Source: Solwaraspora sp. WMMD792 (GTDB lineage: Bacteria; Actinomycetota; Actinomycetes; Mycobacteriales; Micromonosporaceae). From it: DNA of 64,000 nt. Position numbers and translations under genes: made by a program. The DNA is taken from NCBI RefSeq assembly GCF_029626105.1, contig NZ_JARUBH010000009.1, positions 1,984,001 to 2,048,000 on the forward strand, in the 5' to 3' direction. This document shows, one piece after another, positions 8,678-16,826 of this stretch (position 1 is its first letter; every line of letters starts with the position of its first letter). Under the pieces are notes generated by a model that saw nothing but the letters and a program-made list of their open reading frames with translations, had not been told where the DNA came from and ran no database searches.

Positions 8678-9633
8678 CGGTCGTCTCCCGAGTAGTGGAC
8701 CCAGCCACGGGCGGTCCGGAACAGCATCGCGGTCACCAGCCCCACGCCGAGCAGTAGCATCCAGGCCATCGCCGAGGCGTAGCCCATCCGGAAGTCGGTG
8801 AAGCCCCGGTCATAGAGGTAAACCGTGTAGAACAGGGTCGAGCCGGCAGGGCTGCCGTTGCGGCCGCCGATGACGTACGCCGAGGTGAAGATCTGGAACG
8901 AGTTGATCGTCTCCAGCAGCAGGTTGAAGAACAGCACCGGTGAGATCATCGGCAGGGTCACCGACCAGAACCGACGCGCCCGGCCGGCGCCGTCCACCTC
9001 GGCTGCCTCGTACAGCTCGGCCGGCACCTGTTTGAGCCCGGCGAGGAAGATCACCATAGGCGCGCCGAACTGCCAGGCCGCCAGCAGCACCAGCATGAGC
9101 AGCGAGAAGTCGGGATTGCCGACCCACCCGCCACTGTCCAGGCCGACCGAGCTCAGCAGTCGGTCGACCACCGCGTCGTCGCTGAACAGCGCCTTCCAGA
9201 CGATGGCGACGCTGACGCTGGCGCCGATCAACGACGGCCCGTAGAACGCTGCCCGGTAGAAACCCTGGCCGCGGCGGCGCTGGTTGAGCAGCATCGCCAC
9301 CGCCAGCGCCGCGGCGAGCTTCAACGGTACGGCGAGCAGCACGTATCCAGCGGTGACCCGGACCGACTGCAGCCACCGGTCGTCGTCGAAGAGCCGGCGG
9401 TAGTTGTCCAGCCCGACCCATCCCGGCGTGGTGAACAGGTTGTAGTCGGTGAACGACAGGTACAGCGAGGCCGCCATCGGGCCGACCGTCAGCAGCAGCA
9501 TGCCGACGATCCAGGGGGACAGGAACAGGTAACCGGCCACCGGGTCGCCGTTGCGGCGACCCGATGGCGGCGTCGCCGGTCTACGGCGGTCGGCTGCCGC
9601 GGGCCGGGCGGAGTCGACGGTGGAGCTTGTCAT
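8674..9633 (-). CDS. Carbohydrate ABC transporter permease, MalF type
   Basis: Second permease of the CUT1 importer, 319 aa, six membrane helices after a charged 40-residue N terminus. Its EAA loop reads YEAAEVDGAGRARRFWSVTL. I use the ATG at 9633 because GAGGA lies 6 nt before it; a GTG at 9654 would add seven residues without a better binding site. It sits 31 bp after the binding-protein gene and overlaps the next permease by 4 bp. Confidence 0.92.
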   Translation of the reverse strand: MTSSTVDSARPAAADRRRPATPPSGRRNGDPVAGYLFLSPWIVGMLLLTVGPMAASLYLSFTDYNLFTTPGWVGLDNYRRLFDDDRWLQSVRVTAGYVLLAVPLKLAAALAVAMLLNQRRRGQGFYRAAFYGPSLIGASVSVAIVWKALFSDDAVVDRLLSSVGLDSGGWVGNPDFSLLMLVLLAAWQFGAPMVIFLAGLKQVPAELYEAAEVDGAGRARRFWSVTLPMISPVLFFNLLLETINSFQIFTSAYVIGGRNGSPAGSTLFYTVYLYDRGFTDFRMGYASAMAWMLLLGVGLVTAMLFRTARGWVHYSGDDR

Positions 9634-9664
9634 CGGATTCCTCGGGCTGGTCACCGCGTACGGA

Positions 9665-10933
9665 TCAGGGCTCGAGGATTTCCTCGGCTTCGGCGAAGAG
9701 CTGGTCGACCGCCTCTGCTACGCCGATCCGCCCGTAGTGCAGCTCTTCGCTGATCCGGATGAACGCTGCCTCGATGCTGCCGGCACCGCGCGGAGGCGCC
9801 GGTGGTGCCTGGGTGAGTTGGTCGGCGATGGTCTCCTCGTAGGCGGCCACGGCGGCCAGCGGCCCGTCGAGTTCGGCCGCGTCCCGCTGGGCGTTGGTGG
9901 CCGGCAGGCCACGGTTGCCGCCGAAGATCCGACCCACCTCCGGGTCGTTGATCATGAAGGAGATCAGTCTGGCAGCCGCCTCCGGGTGCTCGGTGCCGGC
10001 CGACGTGCTCAGCAGCATCGCCGGTTTGAGGTACTGCCCGAGCTGTCCCGGGTTGTCGCTGGGCACCGGGCCCAGCCTGATCTCGGTGTCGGTCTCGCCC
10101 GCGTACCGGGTGAGGAAGTTGTCCCAGCTGAGGTCGGAGGCGGCAAGGTCGTCGACCCAGAGGGAGGCCGGTTTGATCTGGACGGCGGTCTCCACCGGCA
10201 GGACCACGTCCTGCTCGATCAGGTCCATGCCCTGCTGCCAGAACCGCGCCAGCCGTTCCTTGCTGAAGCCGAGGCGGCCGTCCTCGGTGAACAACGCCCC
10301 GCCCTCCTGACGCAGCTGCGCCTCAAGGTTGTAGATCACCCCTGTGTAGTTGCCGCCGCCGTAGGTGCCGGTCTCGGCCTTGATGGTGGCCATCGCGGCG
10401 TGGTAGTCCTCCCAGGTCCAGCCGATCGCCGGCGCGGGCACCCCGGCCTGCTCGAACAGCGCCGGGTTGTAGAACATGCTCCAGGTGTTGCCGCCGACCG
10501 GGACCGCGTACAGCGTGCCGTCGACCGCGCCGGCGCCGTCGAACCCGGCCAGCAGGTCGTCGAGGACGAGGTCGGTGCCGACGTGCTCGTCGAGACCGCC
10601 GAGCACTCCCCGGTCGGCGTACTCGCGCAGGTAGGAGAAGTCCATCTGCAGGACGTCCGGCATGTTGCCGCCGGCGGTCTCGGTGGTCAGCTTCTGCCAG
10701 TACGCCTCGTATTCCTGGAAGCTCGGCGTCACGGTGATGCCCGGGTTCTGCTCCTCGAACAGGTCGATCGCCTGCTGCATCAGGTCGGCCCGATCGGCGT
10801 TGCCCCACCAGGAGTAGCGCAGCGCGACCTCGCCCGACTCGGTGTCGTCGCCGCAGGCGACGGTGCCGGTGGCGACCAGCGAGAGGGCGGCAGCGATGGC
10901 CAGCGACCTGGTGAATCGTTTCAATATTGCCAT
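9665..10933 (-). CDS. Sugar ABC transporter substrate-binding lipoprotein
   Basis: Extracytoplasmic solute-binding protein (family 1) that would deliver a sugar or oligosaccharide to the two permeases downstream. The ATG at 10933 is preceded by a clear GGAGG. The N terminus has a basic start (MAILKRFTRS), a hydrophobic core and a lipobox-like TVACGDD, so it is probably a lipoprotein, though threonine at -3 is less usual than leucine. The mature protein starts with the beta strand VALRYSWWGNADRADLM seen in this family. The substrate cannot be predicted; no glycosidase or regulator lies in the operon. Confidence 0.9.
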   Translation of the reverse strand: MAILKRFTRSLAIAAALSLVATGTVACGDDTESGEVALRYSWWGNADRADLMQQAIDLFEEQNPGITVTPSFQEYEAYWQKLTTETAGGNMPDVLQMDFSYLREYADRGVLGGLDEHVGTDLVLDDLLAGFDGAGAVDGTLYAVPVGGNTWSMFYNPALFEQAGVPAPAIGWTWEDYHAAMATIKAETGTYGGGNYTGVIYNLEAQLRQEGGALFTEDGRLGFSKERLARFWQQGMDLIEQDVVLPVETAVQIKPASLWVDDLAASDLSWDNFLTRYAGETDTEIRLGPVPSDNPGQLGQYLKPAMLLSTSAGTEHPEAAARLISFMINDPEVGRIFGGNRGLPATNAQRDAAELDGPLAAVAAYEETIADQLTQAPPAPPRGAGSIEAAFIRISEELHYGRIGVAEAVDQLFAEAEEILEP

Positions 10934-10976
10934 CAGAAACCTCCGGATCCGAGCCGACCAGCAGGTGCGTAACCAT

Positions 10977-11006
10977 GTGTTAGGGGCCACAGGAAGCGCT
11001 TGTCAA
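10977..11006 (-). promoter_or_regulatory. Promoter with LacI-type operator for the sugar importer
   Basis: On the minus strand a consensus TTGACA (11006-11001) stands 18 nt before TAACAC (10982-10977). The palindrome AAGCGCTT (10994-11001), the usual core of LacI-family sugar operators in actinobacteria, overlaps the end of the -35 box, so a bound repressor would block RNA polymerase. The 5' leader before the binding-protein gene would be about 40 nt. No LacI-family gene is present in this window. Confidence 0.65.
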
Positions 11007-11119
11007 CGTAGGTTAGGAGTCAGTTACATGTGCGTCAATGGCTGACTTGAACGTTACAACTCCGCGACATGCCCGCCGACCCGGGCCGGGCCGGGGCAGC
11101 ACACCGGCCGCACTGGTCG

Positions 11120-11131
11120 TACCATCGCGAC
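11120..11131 (+). promoter_or_regulatory. Leaderless promoter -10 for the antitoxin gene
   Basis: TACCAT at 11120-11125 followed by 6 nt and then the ATG at 11132, with no ribosome binding site. The arrangement indicates a transcript starting at or next to the start codon. Confidence 0.55.
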
Positions 11132-11383
11132 ATGGCAGAGATGGTCACCCTGCGGCTGAGCCCGCAGACCCTGGCCAGGGCGCGGGCCGCTGCCGAACGG
11201 GACGGGATGACGCTCTCCGACTGGATCGACCGGGCGGCCCGCCGGGAAGCGCGCCGCGACGCCGCCCGGGCACACGAGGAGTGGCTGGCCGCCAACCCGG
11301 AGGTCCGCGACGAACTGGACGGCTTCGACGAACTCGCCGACACGCTGGAGTCCGGCTGGTCCGACCTGTCTGACGCGGCGTGA
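11132..11383 (+). CDS. Ribbon-helix-helix antitoxin, MazE-like
   Basis: Small acidic protein (83 aa). The first 45 residues have a ribbon-helix-helix pattern: a short strand (MVTLRLSPQ), a helix rich in Ala/Arg, and the turn DGMTLSDWIDRAARREARR. The acidic C-terminal half (ELDGFDELADTLESG) is what an antitoxin uses to cover the toxin active site. Its stop overlaps the toxin start in a GTGA tetranucleotide, the usual coupling for type II toxin-antitoxin pairs. The ATG at 11132 agrees with the -10 box 6 nt upstream; longer in-frame starts would precede the promoter. Confidence 0.8.
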   Translation: MAEMVTLRLSPQTLARARAAAERDGMTLSDWIDRAARREARRDAARAHEEWLAANPEVRDELDGFDELADTLESGWSDLSDAA

Positions 11384-11694
11384 ACCGCGGCGAGATCTGG
11401 ACCGTCGGCGAGCGCTCCGACCTGCGCTACCGGGTGGTGGTGCTGTCCGGCGACACGCACAACGAGCGACCCAGGGCGGCCCCGTACTGCGCGCCGATCG
11501 TCCGCCAGCGCGGCGCCACCAGCCTGCCTCCGTTCGTGGTGCCGCTGGCCGAGACCGACCCGCTGTCCGGAGTCGTCGTGGTCAACCGGATGCGCCGCAT
11601 CTCCGGCCGCTCCGGGGCGGAACGGGTCGGCATGGTCACCGGTGCCAGCATGGCCCGCCTGGAAGAGGCGATGCGGGACCTGTTCGACCTTTGA
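11380..11694 (+). CDS. MazF/PemK-like toxin
   Basis: 104-residue protein with features of the MazF/PemK ribonuclease fold: the opening RGEIWTVG (canonical RGEIW), the strand RYRVVVLSGD, a PIVRQ strand and the late strand VVVVNRMRRIS. Typical members cut mRNA at short sites. The loop after the first strand pair is longer and more charged than in Escherichia coli MazF, so its target may differ. Starts at GTG within the antitoxin stop codon. The family call is good; toxicity is inferred from context. Confidence 0.8.
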   Translation: MNRGEIWTVGERSDLRYRVVVLSGDTHNERPRAAPYCAPIVRQRGATSLPPFVVPLAETDPLSGVVVVNRMRRISGRSGAERVGMVTGASMARLEEAMRDLFDL

Positions 11695-11803
11695 CAGGTG
11701 CGCGCGTTCGGCCTTTGCCAGGTGCGCGCGGCCCGGCACCTCGGACGGGTGCAATCCCCGCCGACGCTGGCGGAAGCGCCCGGCCAGGTGGTACGACGGT
11801 CCG

Positions 11804-12406
11804 ATGGGTATCGTGTCGCCCGGGTTCCAGGGCCGTCCACGTTCTCCCGGCGCTGTCACCCTGCCGCCGGGACAGTATCTGACCGAGGACTTCCCGGTGC
11901 TGTCCGCCGGCCCGACCCCGCGCATCGACGTCGCCGGCTGGCAGTTCGTGGTCACCACCGAGGACGGCACCGAGCAGCGGTGGAGCTGGCCGGAGCTGCT
12001 CGACCTGCCCAGTGAGGACGTCACCGTCGACCTGCACTGCGTGACCAAGTGGTCCAAGCTCGGCACCCGCTGGCACGGCGTCTCCCTCGACACCCTGCTG
12101 GCCGACATCGACACCAGCGCCGACTACGCCCTCGCCCACTCGTACGGCGGTTACACCACCAACCTGCCACTGGCTGACCTGCTCGACGGGCAGGCGTGGA
12201 TCGCCTACCGCTACGACGACGCCGACCTGAGCCCGGAGCACGGCGGCCCGGCCCGGCTGCTGGTGCCGCACCTCTATCTGTGGAAGTCGGCCAAATGGGT
12301 GCACGGCATCCGGCTGCTGACCGACGATGAACCCGGCTTCTGGGAGACCGCCGGCTACCACGATTACGGTGACCCATGGCGCGAGCAGCGGTACCAGGGC
12401 GACTGA
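11804..12406 (+). CDS. Sulfite-oxidase-family molybdopterin oxidoreductase
   Basis: Single molybdopterin-binding domain of the sulfite oxidase/YedY superfamily, 200 aa and without a signal peptide, so cytoplasmic. The molybdenum-ligating cysteine is C79 in the motif HCVTKWS; the following WHGVSLDTLL and the late LWKSAKWVHGIRL are typical of short YedY-like proteins. No dimerisation domain is present. The ATG at 11804 is preceded at 6 nt by TACGAC, a near -10 box, suggesting leaderless expression. The next gene encodes a flavin reductase and overlaps it by 31 bp, so the two probably form a two-component redox enzyme. The substrate is unknown. Confidence 0.88.
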   Translation: MGIVSPGFQGRPRSPGAVTLPPGQYLTEDFPVLSAGPTPRIDVAGWQFVVTTEDGTEQRWSWPELLDLPSEDVTVDLHCVTKWSKLGTRWHGVSLDTLLADIDTSADYALAHSYGGYTTNLPLADLLDGQAWIAYRYDDADLSPEHGGPARLLVPHLYLWKSAKWVHGIRLLTDDEPGFWETAGYHDYGDPWREQRYQGD

Positions 12407-13128
12407 GCTGGCGGGTGGCCCGCCTCGCCGCCGTCCGCGACGAGACGACGACCGCCCGTACCCTGCTGCTCGACGTGCCGGACTGGCCCGGACACCTGCC
12501 CGGCCAGCACGTCGACGTGCGGCTCACCGCCGCCGACGGTTACCAGGCACAGCGCAGCTACTCGGTCGCCAACGCGGCCGACGGCGACCGGGTCGAGCTG
12601 ACCGTGCAGCGGGTGCCCGACGGCGAGGTCTCCGGCTACCTGGCCGGCCCGTACGCCGTCGGTGACCCGGTGGAGATCCGCGGACCGGTCGGCGGCTGGT
12701 TCGTGTGGCGACCGGACACGACCGATCCGGTGCTGTTGATCGCCGGCGGCTCCGGCATCGTGCCGCTGATGGCGATGATCCGCGCCCGACGGGCCGCCGG
12801 AAGCCGGGTACCGTTCCGGCTCATCTACTCGGTGCGTACCCCGGCCGACGTCTACTACGCCGACGAGCTGCGCCGCCGCGCCCGCGACGACGCCGGTCTC
12901 GACGTCAGCTACGTCTACACCCGGGAGGCGCCCGAGGGCTGGCCCGGCCAGGTCGGCCGGATCGGAGTCTCCCGGGTCAACACCGACGGCTGGCCGGCCA
13001 TGCTCGAACCGGCCTGCTATGTCTGCGGGCCGACCGGCTTCGTGGAGACGGTCGCCGACATCCTGATCGCCCTCGGGCACGACCCCCGCCGCGTCCGCAC
13101 CGAACGATTCGGACCCACCGGAGGTTGA
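12376..13128 (+). CDS. FAD-dependent ferredoxin-reductase-like protein
   Basis: Ferredoxin-NADP reductase superfamily, 250 aa. FAD binding is indicated by RSYSVAN, the NAD(P) domain by IAGGSGIVPLMAMIR and the C-terminal nucleotide loop by CYVCGPTGF. There is no plant-type [2Fe-2S] domain, so electrons must pass directly to a partner. The 31-bp overlap with the upstream molybdoenzyme makes that enzyme the likely partner. The ATG at 12376 has GGTGA 4 nt upstream. Confidence 0.88.
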   Translation: MARAAVPGRLSWRVARLAAVRDETTTARTLLLDVPDWPGHLPGQHVDVRLTAADGYQAQRSYSVANAADGDRVELTVQRVPDGEVSGYLAGPYAVGDPVEIRGPVGGWFVWRPDTTDPVLLIAGGSGIVPLMAMIRARRAAGSRVPFRLIYSVRTPADVYYADELRRRARDDAGLDVSYVYTREAPEGWPGQVGRIGVSRVNTDGWPAMLEPACYVCGPTGFVETVADILIALGHDPRRVRTERFGPTGG

Positions 13129-13129
13129 C

Positions 13130-13465
13130 ATGACCGACCAGCCCGTGACGTCGGTGCTGCCCGACGGACGTCACATGACGGACGAGCAGCACCTGCCCGA
13201 CGAGCACCACCTGGACGGTAACGCGCTGGCCGGTCCGCTGGGCGAGATCTTCGCGGTGGACGTCACCACCGCGATCGGCCGCTGCGCCAGCTGCGGGCGG
13301 GCCGGACCGCTCGCCGCCCTGATGGTCTACTCCGACGCGCCTGGCCTGGTCGCCCGCTGCCCGCACTGCACCGGGGTGCTGCTGCGACTGGTACGCGGCC
13401 CGGTCGACGTCTGGCTCGACCTGCACGGCGCGCTGAGCCTGCGGATCGCCGTGCCGACGGGTTGA
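13130..13465 (+). CDS. DUF6510-like zinc-ribbon protein
   Basis: 111-residue protein with the pattern LDGNALAGPLGEIFAVDVT followed by a zinc ribbon made from CASCG and CPHC about 33 residues apart. I recognise it as the DUF6510 type of small actinobacterial zinc-ribbon proteins, function unknown. A strong GGAGG lies 5 nt before the ATG, and only 1 bp separates it from the reductase stop, so it belongs to the molybdoenzyme operon. It may help assemble or regulate that enzyme; this is inference. Confidence 0.8.
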   Translation: MTDQPVTSVLPDGRHMTDEQHLPDEHHLDGNALAGPLGEIFAVDVTTAIGRCASCGRAGPLAALMVYSDAPGLVARCPHCTGVLLRLVRGPVDVWLDLHGALSLRIAVPTG

Positions 13466-13470
13466 GCATC

Positions 13471-13508
13471 TCCGACTCCGCCGGGCGGACCGGCCCGGCG
13501 GAGTCGGA
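13471..13508. terminator. Bidirectional hairpin terminator
   Basis: Perfect 16-bp stem (13471-13486 with 13493-13508, arm TCCGACTCCGCCGGGC) and a 6-nt loop between the plus-strand DUF6510 gene and the minus-strand DoxX gene. It starts 5 bp after one stop and ends 5 bp before the other, so it can serve both converging operons. Confidence 0.85.
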
Positions 13509-13513
13509 TCAAC

Positions 13514-13897
13514 TCAGCCGGTGAACGGCGCGGGACCGAACCGGCCCCAGGCGACGAAGGCGGCCATCGCGGCATAGACCAGGTCGGGCAGGGCCGTCAG
13601 GCGTTCGCCGCGTCGCAGCCGCATGGTCGCCGCACCGGTGAACAGCACCGCGACGCAGACCGCGGTCACCGGCACCAGGACCGGGGCGATGCCGAGCACC
13701 GCCGGCAGGATCAGCCCTGCTGCGGCCAACAGCTCCAGGATCGTGATGACCCACAGCGCGCGAGGGCTGAAGTCCATCACCCACTCCCCGGCCCGACCCA
13801 TCGAGGCCAGCTTCTCCCGGGGCACCAGCACCTTCCCGGTGCTGACCACCATGACGACGGCCAGCCAGCCGGTGACGATCCACAGTATGAGATTCAT
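13514..13897 (-). CDS. DoxX-family membrane protein
   Basis: Four-helix membrane protein of the DoxX family (127 aa), with the motifs MNLILWIVTGWLAVVMVVSTGK and ITILELLAAAGLILPAVLG. It overlaps the upstream sigma factor by ATGA. DoxX-like genes are among the usual partners of ECF41 sigma factors, and this gene is probably a target as well as a neighbour of that sigma factor. DoxX proteins have been tied to redox and sulfur stress; no reaction can be assigned here. Confidence 0.85.
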   Translation of the reverse strand: MNLILWIVTGWLAVVMVVSTGKVLVPREKLASMGRAGEWVMDFSPRALWVITILELLAAAGLILPAVLGIAPVLVPVTAVCVAVLFTGAATMRLRRGERLTALPDLVYAAMAAFVAWGRFGPAPFTG

Positions 13898-14820
13898 GGT
13901 TGTCCTTTCGATCGGTCGCGAGCGGCACGTACCACGGTGGTGGGGTCGCCGACCGGGCCCAGGTGCCGCAACTTGTCCGGGTTGGCGATGGAGTGGATTG
14001 CGCGGACCCGCCCGTTGGCGATGTCCAGCCCAATGACCCCGACCAGCTGGTCCTGCGGGTCGTAGGCGGCCACGCCGGGTTGTCCGTTGACCGAGACCGG
14101 CCTCAGCCGTACCCCGAGATCCGGCAGCCGGGGCAGCCAGGTCGCCAGGACGCGGGCCACCCGGGTACGCCCGTACACCGGCCGGGGCAGCGCGGGAACC
14201 TTGCCGCCGCCGTCGCCGTGCATGGCCACGTCCTGCGCCAGCAACTGCTCCAACGCCGGCAGGTCGCCCTGCTGGGCGGCAGCGAAGAACCGTCGGGCCA
14301 GCTCGTCGCGTTGCCGCCGGCTGGCGTGGTAGCGCGGTCGACGCGCGCGGATCTTCTCCCGCGCTCGGGCGACCAGGTGCCGGGCACCGTCCACGTCGGC
14401 GCCGACGATCTCGGCCACCTGCGGGTACGGGTAGTCGAACACCTCGCGCAGCAGGAACGCGGCGCGCTGCTGCGCTGACAGGCTCTCCAGCAGGACGAGA
14501 AAGGCCAGCGACAGTGAATCGGCGGTCTCCGCCTGCTCGGCCGGTGTGGGATCGGTGACCAGTGGCTCAGGCAGCCACTCGCCGACGTAACGTTCCCTAC
14601 GGACCCGGGCCGAGCGGAGCTGGTCGATGGCCAACCGGGTGGCCAGCGTGGCGGCGTACGCCCGGGGTGAGGCGATCGCCTCGCCCCGCAGCGCACTCTG
14701 GTGCATCCGCAGGAACGTCTCCTGCGTGACGTCCTCGGCCTCGCTGACGCTGCCGAGCATCCGGTAGGCGATGGTGAACGCCCACGGGCGCAGTTCGTCG
14801 TAGATTTCGGTGGGCGGCAT
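13894..14820 (-). CDS. sigJ: ECF41-group (SigJ-like) sigma factor with SnoaL-like tail
   Basis: ECF sigma factor with fused regulatory domain, 308 aa. Sigma region 2 covers residues 8-72 (AYRMLGSVSEAEDVTQET) and region 4 residues 105-160. The C-terminal half is a SnoaL-like domain. The three signatures of group ECF41 are present: W82-LPEP, D203-GGGK (consensus DGGGR) and N280-PDKL. In this group the fused domain replaces a separate anti-sigma factor and tunes activity. The DoxX gene follows with a 4-bp overlap. An ECF41-type promoter lies upstream, so the operon is probably autoregulated. The inducing signal is unknown. Confidence 0.93.
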   Translation of the reverse strand: MPPTEIYDELRPWAFTIAYRMLGSVSEAEDVTQETFLRMHQSALRGEAIASPRAYAATLATRLAIDQLRSARVRRERYVGEWLPEPLVTDPTPAEQAETADSLSLAFLVLLESLSAQQRAAFLLREVFDYPYPQVAEIVGADVDGARHLVARAREKIRARRPRYHASRRQRDELARRFFAAAQQGDLPALEQLLAQDVAMHGDGGGKVPALPRPVYGRTRVARVLATWLPRLPDLGVRLRPVSVNGQPGVAAYDPQDQLVGVIGLDIANGRVRAIHSIANPDKLRHLGPVGDPTTVVRAARDRSKGQP

Positions 14821-14890
14821 GGCCGACTACCGCCGCCGTTCGGTACGGGTCGTCATCGGGTGGTCTCCACTCGTCGTCCTCACCACCACA

Positions 14891-14917
14891 GACGAGACAC
14901 CCCGACCCGGCATGACA
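14891..14917 (-). promoter_or_regulatory. ECF41-type autoregulatory promoter
   Basis: Read on the minus strand, TGTCATG (14917-14911) is followed after exactly 16 nt by CGTC (14894-14891). The published ECF41 consensus is TGTCACA, a spacer of about 16 nt, and CGTC. It sits about 70 bp before the sigma-factor start. This supports control of the sigma-doxX operon by its own sigma factor. Confidence 0.75.
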
Positions 14918-15020
14918 GGGTGTTACCCGGGTCACAGTGCGGCGCCGGCAGATCGCAACATGGAGGATGCGGCAGCGCCGCACTGCCCGGGGGCAGGTGT
15001 ATGTACCGACGTGCAGCGCA

Positions 15021-15815
15021 TCAGAGCGGTTCGCCGGGGATGGCGCTGTAGTCCTTGCGGATCTGCTCGACCAGCGGAGTCATGTCGGACCATCGGGTGG
15101 CGTCGATCGCGGTGACAGCCCGGACGCCAACCGCGGCGTTGGTGGTGAACGCCGCGGTGTAGCGATCCAGCTCCGACACGTCGACGCGGCGCTCGAGCCC
15201 GGCGCGTACCTGCTGGATCAATGCCATCGTGATTCCCGGCAGCACCGGTGCCTGTGGCCAGACGATCTCGTCGCCTTCGATCAGGCCGACGTTCCAGGTC
15301 GCCCCCTCGGAGATGAAACCCTCCCTGTCCACGAACAGCACGTCATCGAACCCAGCGAGTTGAGCCTGTCGGCGGTGGAAGATCGTCGCGAACAGGCCGA
15401 GGTGCTTGACGGCTGGTACGTCCCGCTCGTAGCAGCGAGTGGCGAGCACCAGCGGTCGTGGTGGGACCGACGACACCGCTCGCGTGGTGACGAGCACCTG
15501 AGGGCGTGATGCGCTGGCGGGATACCCCAGGTCGAGGTCCGGGTCGAACACCGTCACCCTGGCGACGGTCGACTCGGCGGAACCCACCACTTGACGGACA
15601 TAGCTGCGAACCTCGTGCTGATCGAGTTCCGCGCCGAAGAGTGCGCGGCAGTCCCTTGTCAGCCGGTCGAGGTGAAGTGCGAGTCCGCGCACCCGGCCGG
15701 CGTCCACTCGCATGGACGTGAAGTGACCGTAGTTGGTGAGACCCAGGATCCTCAGGTGATCCAGATCGACAGGCTTCCCGTTCAGCAGCATGATGCCAGT
15801 CTCCAATCCGGGCAT
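15021..15815 (-). CDS. Class IV PLP-dependent aminotransferase
   Basis: Fold-type IV pyridoxal-phosphate enzyme (264 aa), related to branched-chain aminotransferases, D-amino acid aminotransferases and aminodeoxychorismate lyase. The PLP lysine is in AVKHLGLFA and the phosphate-binding region in EGFISEGATWNVGL. The arginine-rich patterns that fix branched-chain substrate specificity are not obvious, so the substrate is open. The ATG at 15815 lies 11 bp after the stop of the MerR gene, so the two form an operon. An ATG at 15791 is an alternative start. Confidence 0.82.
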   Translation of the reverse strand: MPGLETGIMLLNGKPVDLDHLRILGLTNYGHFTSMRVDAGRVRGLALHLDRLTRDCRALFGAELDQHEVRSYVRQVVGSAESTVARVTVFDPDLDLGYPASASRPQVLVTTRAVSSVPPRPLVLATRCYERDVPAVKHLGLFATIFHRRQAQLAGFDDVLFVDREGFISEGATWNVGLIEGDEIVWPQAPVLPGITMALIQQVRAGLERRVDVSELDRYTAAFTTNAAVGVRAVTAIDATRWSDMTPLVEQIRKDYSAIPGEPL

Positions 15816-15826
15816 GGCCGCCGCGA

Positions 15827-16813
15827 TCAGCAGACCGGTGGGGCGGACGCGCGCAGCGCCTCGGCCAGCCACTCGAACGGGAACCGTTCCGGCTCCACGC
15901 CGTTGACGGCAGTGACCAGCGCCATGTACCGGTCGAATGGTCCCTGTGGATCCGGCGGTGTACGGTCCCACACCGCGCCGGCGAGCATGTGGTCGGCCGT
16001 CTGGATCCGGAACTCGGGGGTGTCCGGCAGACCCGGGCTGTCCGGTGTCGCGAATACGCCGGTCAGCCAGCCCATCCACCGGTCGGCGATCTCCCGCCCC
16101 TGCGGCGAGTCCGGTGGTACCCGGTCCCGCGCCGCGTCCATCACCGCCTGGCCGATCGGCATAGCCGCCTCCATCCGGTCCAGCATCGGCGATGAGGTCA
16201 TCAGCGGCCCTGCCCCGGTGGTGCACACCTGGTGCAACTCGCGGCGCACGGCCTGTCGGACCTCGCCGTCCCGGAGCAGATCGGCCAACTCGATCCATGC
16301 CTCCAGCTGGGCCGCGGTGGGATGCTCGGGCAGTTCCGGTCGGGCCGCCCGCCACCACCGCATCATCTGCTCCGGTGGTTCCCAGCCGGTGGAGACCTCG
16401 GCCCAGAACTCGTCGATCAGCCGATCGCGTTCCTCGTCCGACATACCGACCAGCTTGTGCATCAGCGTCACCTGCTCGGCGGTGGAGTCCTGCCGCAGGA
16501 TGGTCGACAGCACCGCGCGGCGGCTGCGCAGCCGGGTCTCCTGCTCGGTCAGCAGAGCCAGGTGGGTGGCGGCCAGTTCGCGCAGCGTCGCCTCGCCGGC
16601 CAGCACCCGCCGGATCTCGTCCAGCCCGGCGTCGAGTTCCCGAAGCGTTCGGACCAGTTCCAGCCGGGCGATCGCCGACACGTCGTACAGCCGGTGGCCG
16701 GCCGGGGAAGTGGCTGCCGGCGTGACGACACCGGCGTCGGCGTAGTACCGGACGGCGCTGACGCTCAGACCGGTACGTCGGGCGACATCCCCGATGGGGT
16801 ACAGCTCGTTCAT
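15827..16813 (-). CDS. MerR-family transcriptional regulator with long effector domain
   Basis: The N terminus is a MerR winged helix (YPIGDVARRTGLSVSAVRYY, then DVSAIARLELVRTLR) with a coiled-coil helix near residues 75-105. The remaining 215 residues form a helical domain much longer than in metal-sensing MerR proteins; its ligand is unknown. The ATG at 16813 is chosen because the promoter -10 box covers a GTG at 16828. It shares its operon with a class IV aminotransferase and probably activates its own promoter. Confidence 0.88.
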   Translation of the reverse strand: MNELYPIGDVARRTGLSVSAVRYYADAGVVTPAATSPAGHRLYDVSAIARLELVRTLRELDAGLDEIRRVLAGEATLRELAATHLALLTEQETRLRSRRAVLSTILRQDSTAEQVTLMHKLVGMSDEERDRLIDEFWAEVSTGWEPPEQMMRWWRAARPELPEHPTAAQLEAWIELADLLRDGEVRQAVRRELHQVCTTGAGPLMTSSPMLDRMEAAMPIGQAVMDAARDRVPPDSPQGREIADRWMGWLTGVFATPDSPGLPDTPEFRIQTADHMLAGAVWDRTPPDPQGPFDRYMALVTAVNGVEPERFPFEWLAEALRASAPPVC

Positions 16814-16826
16814 CTCCACGGCGTCC

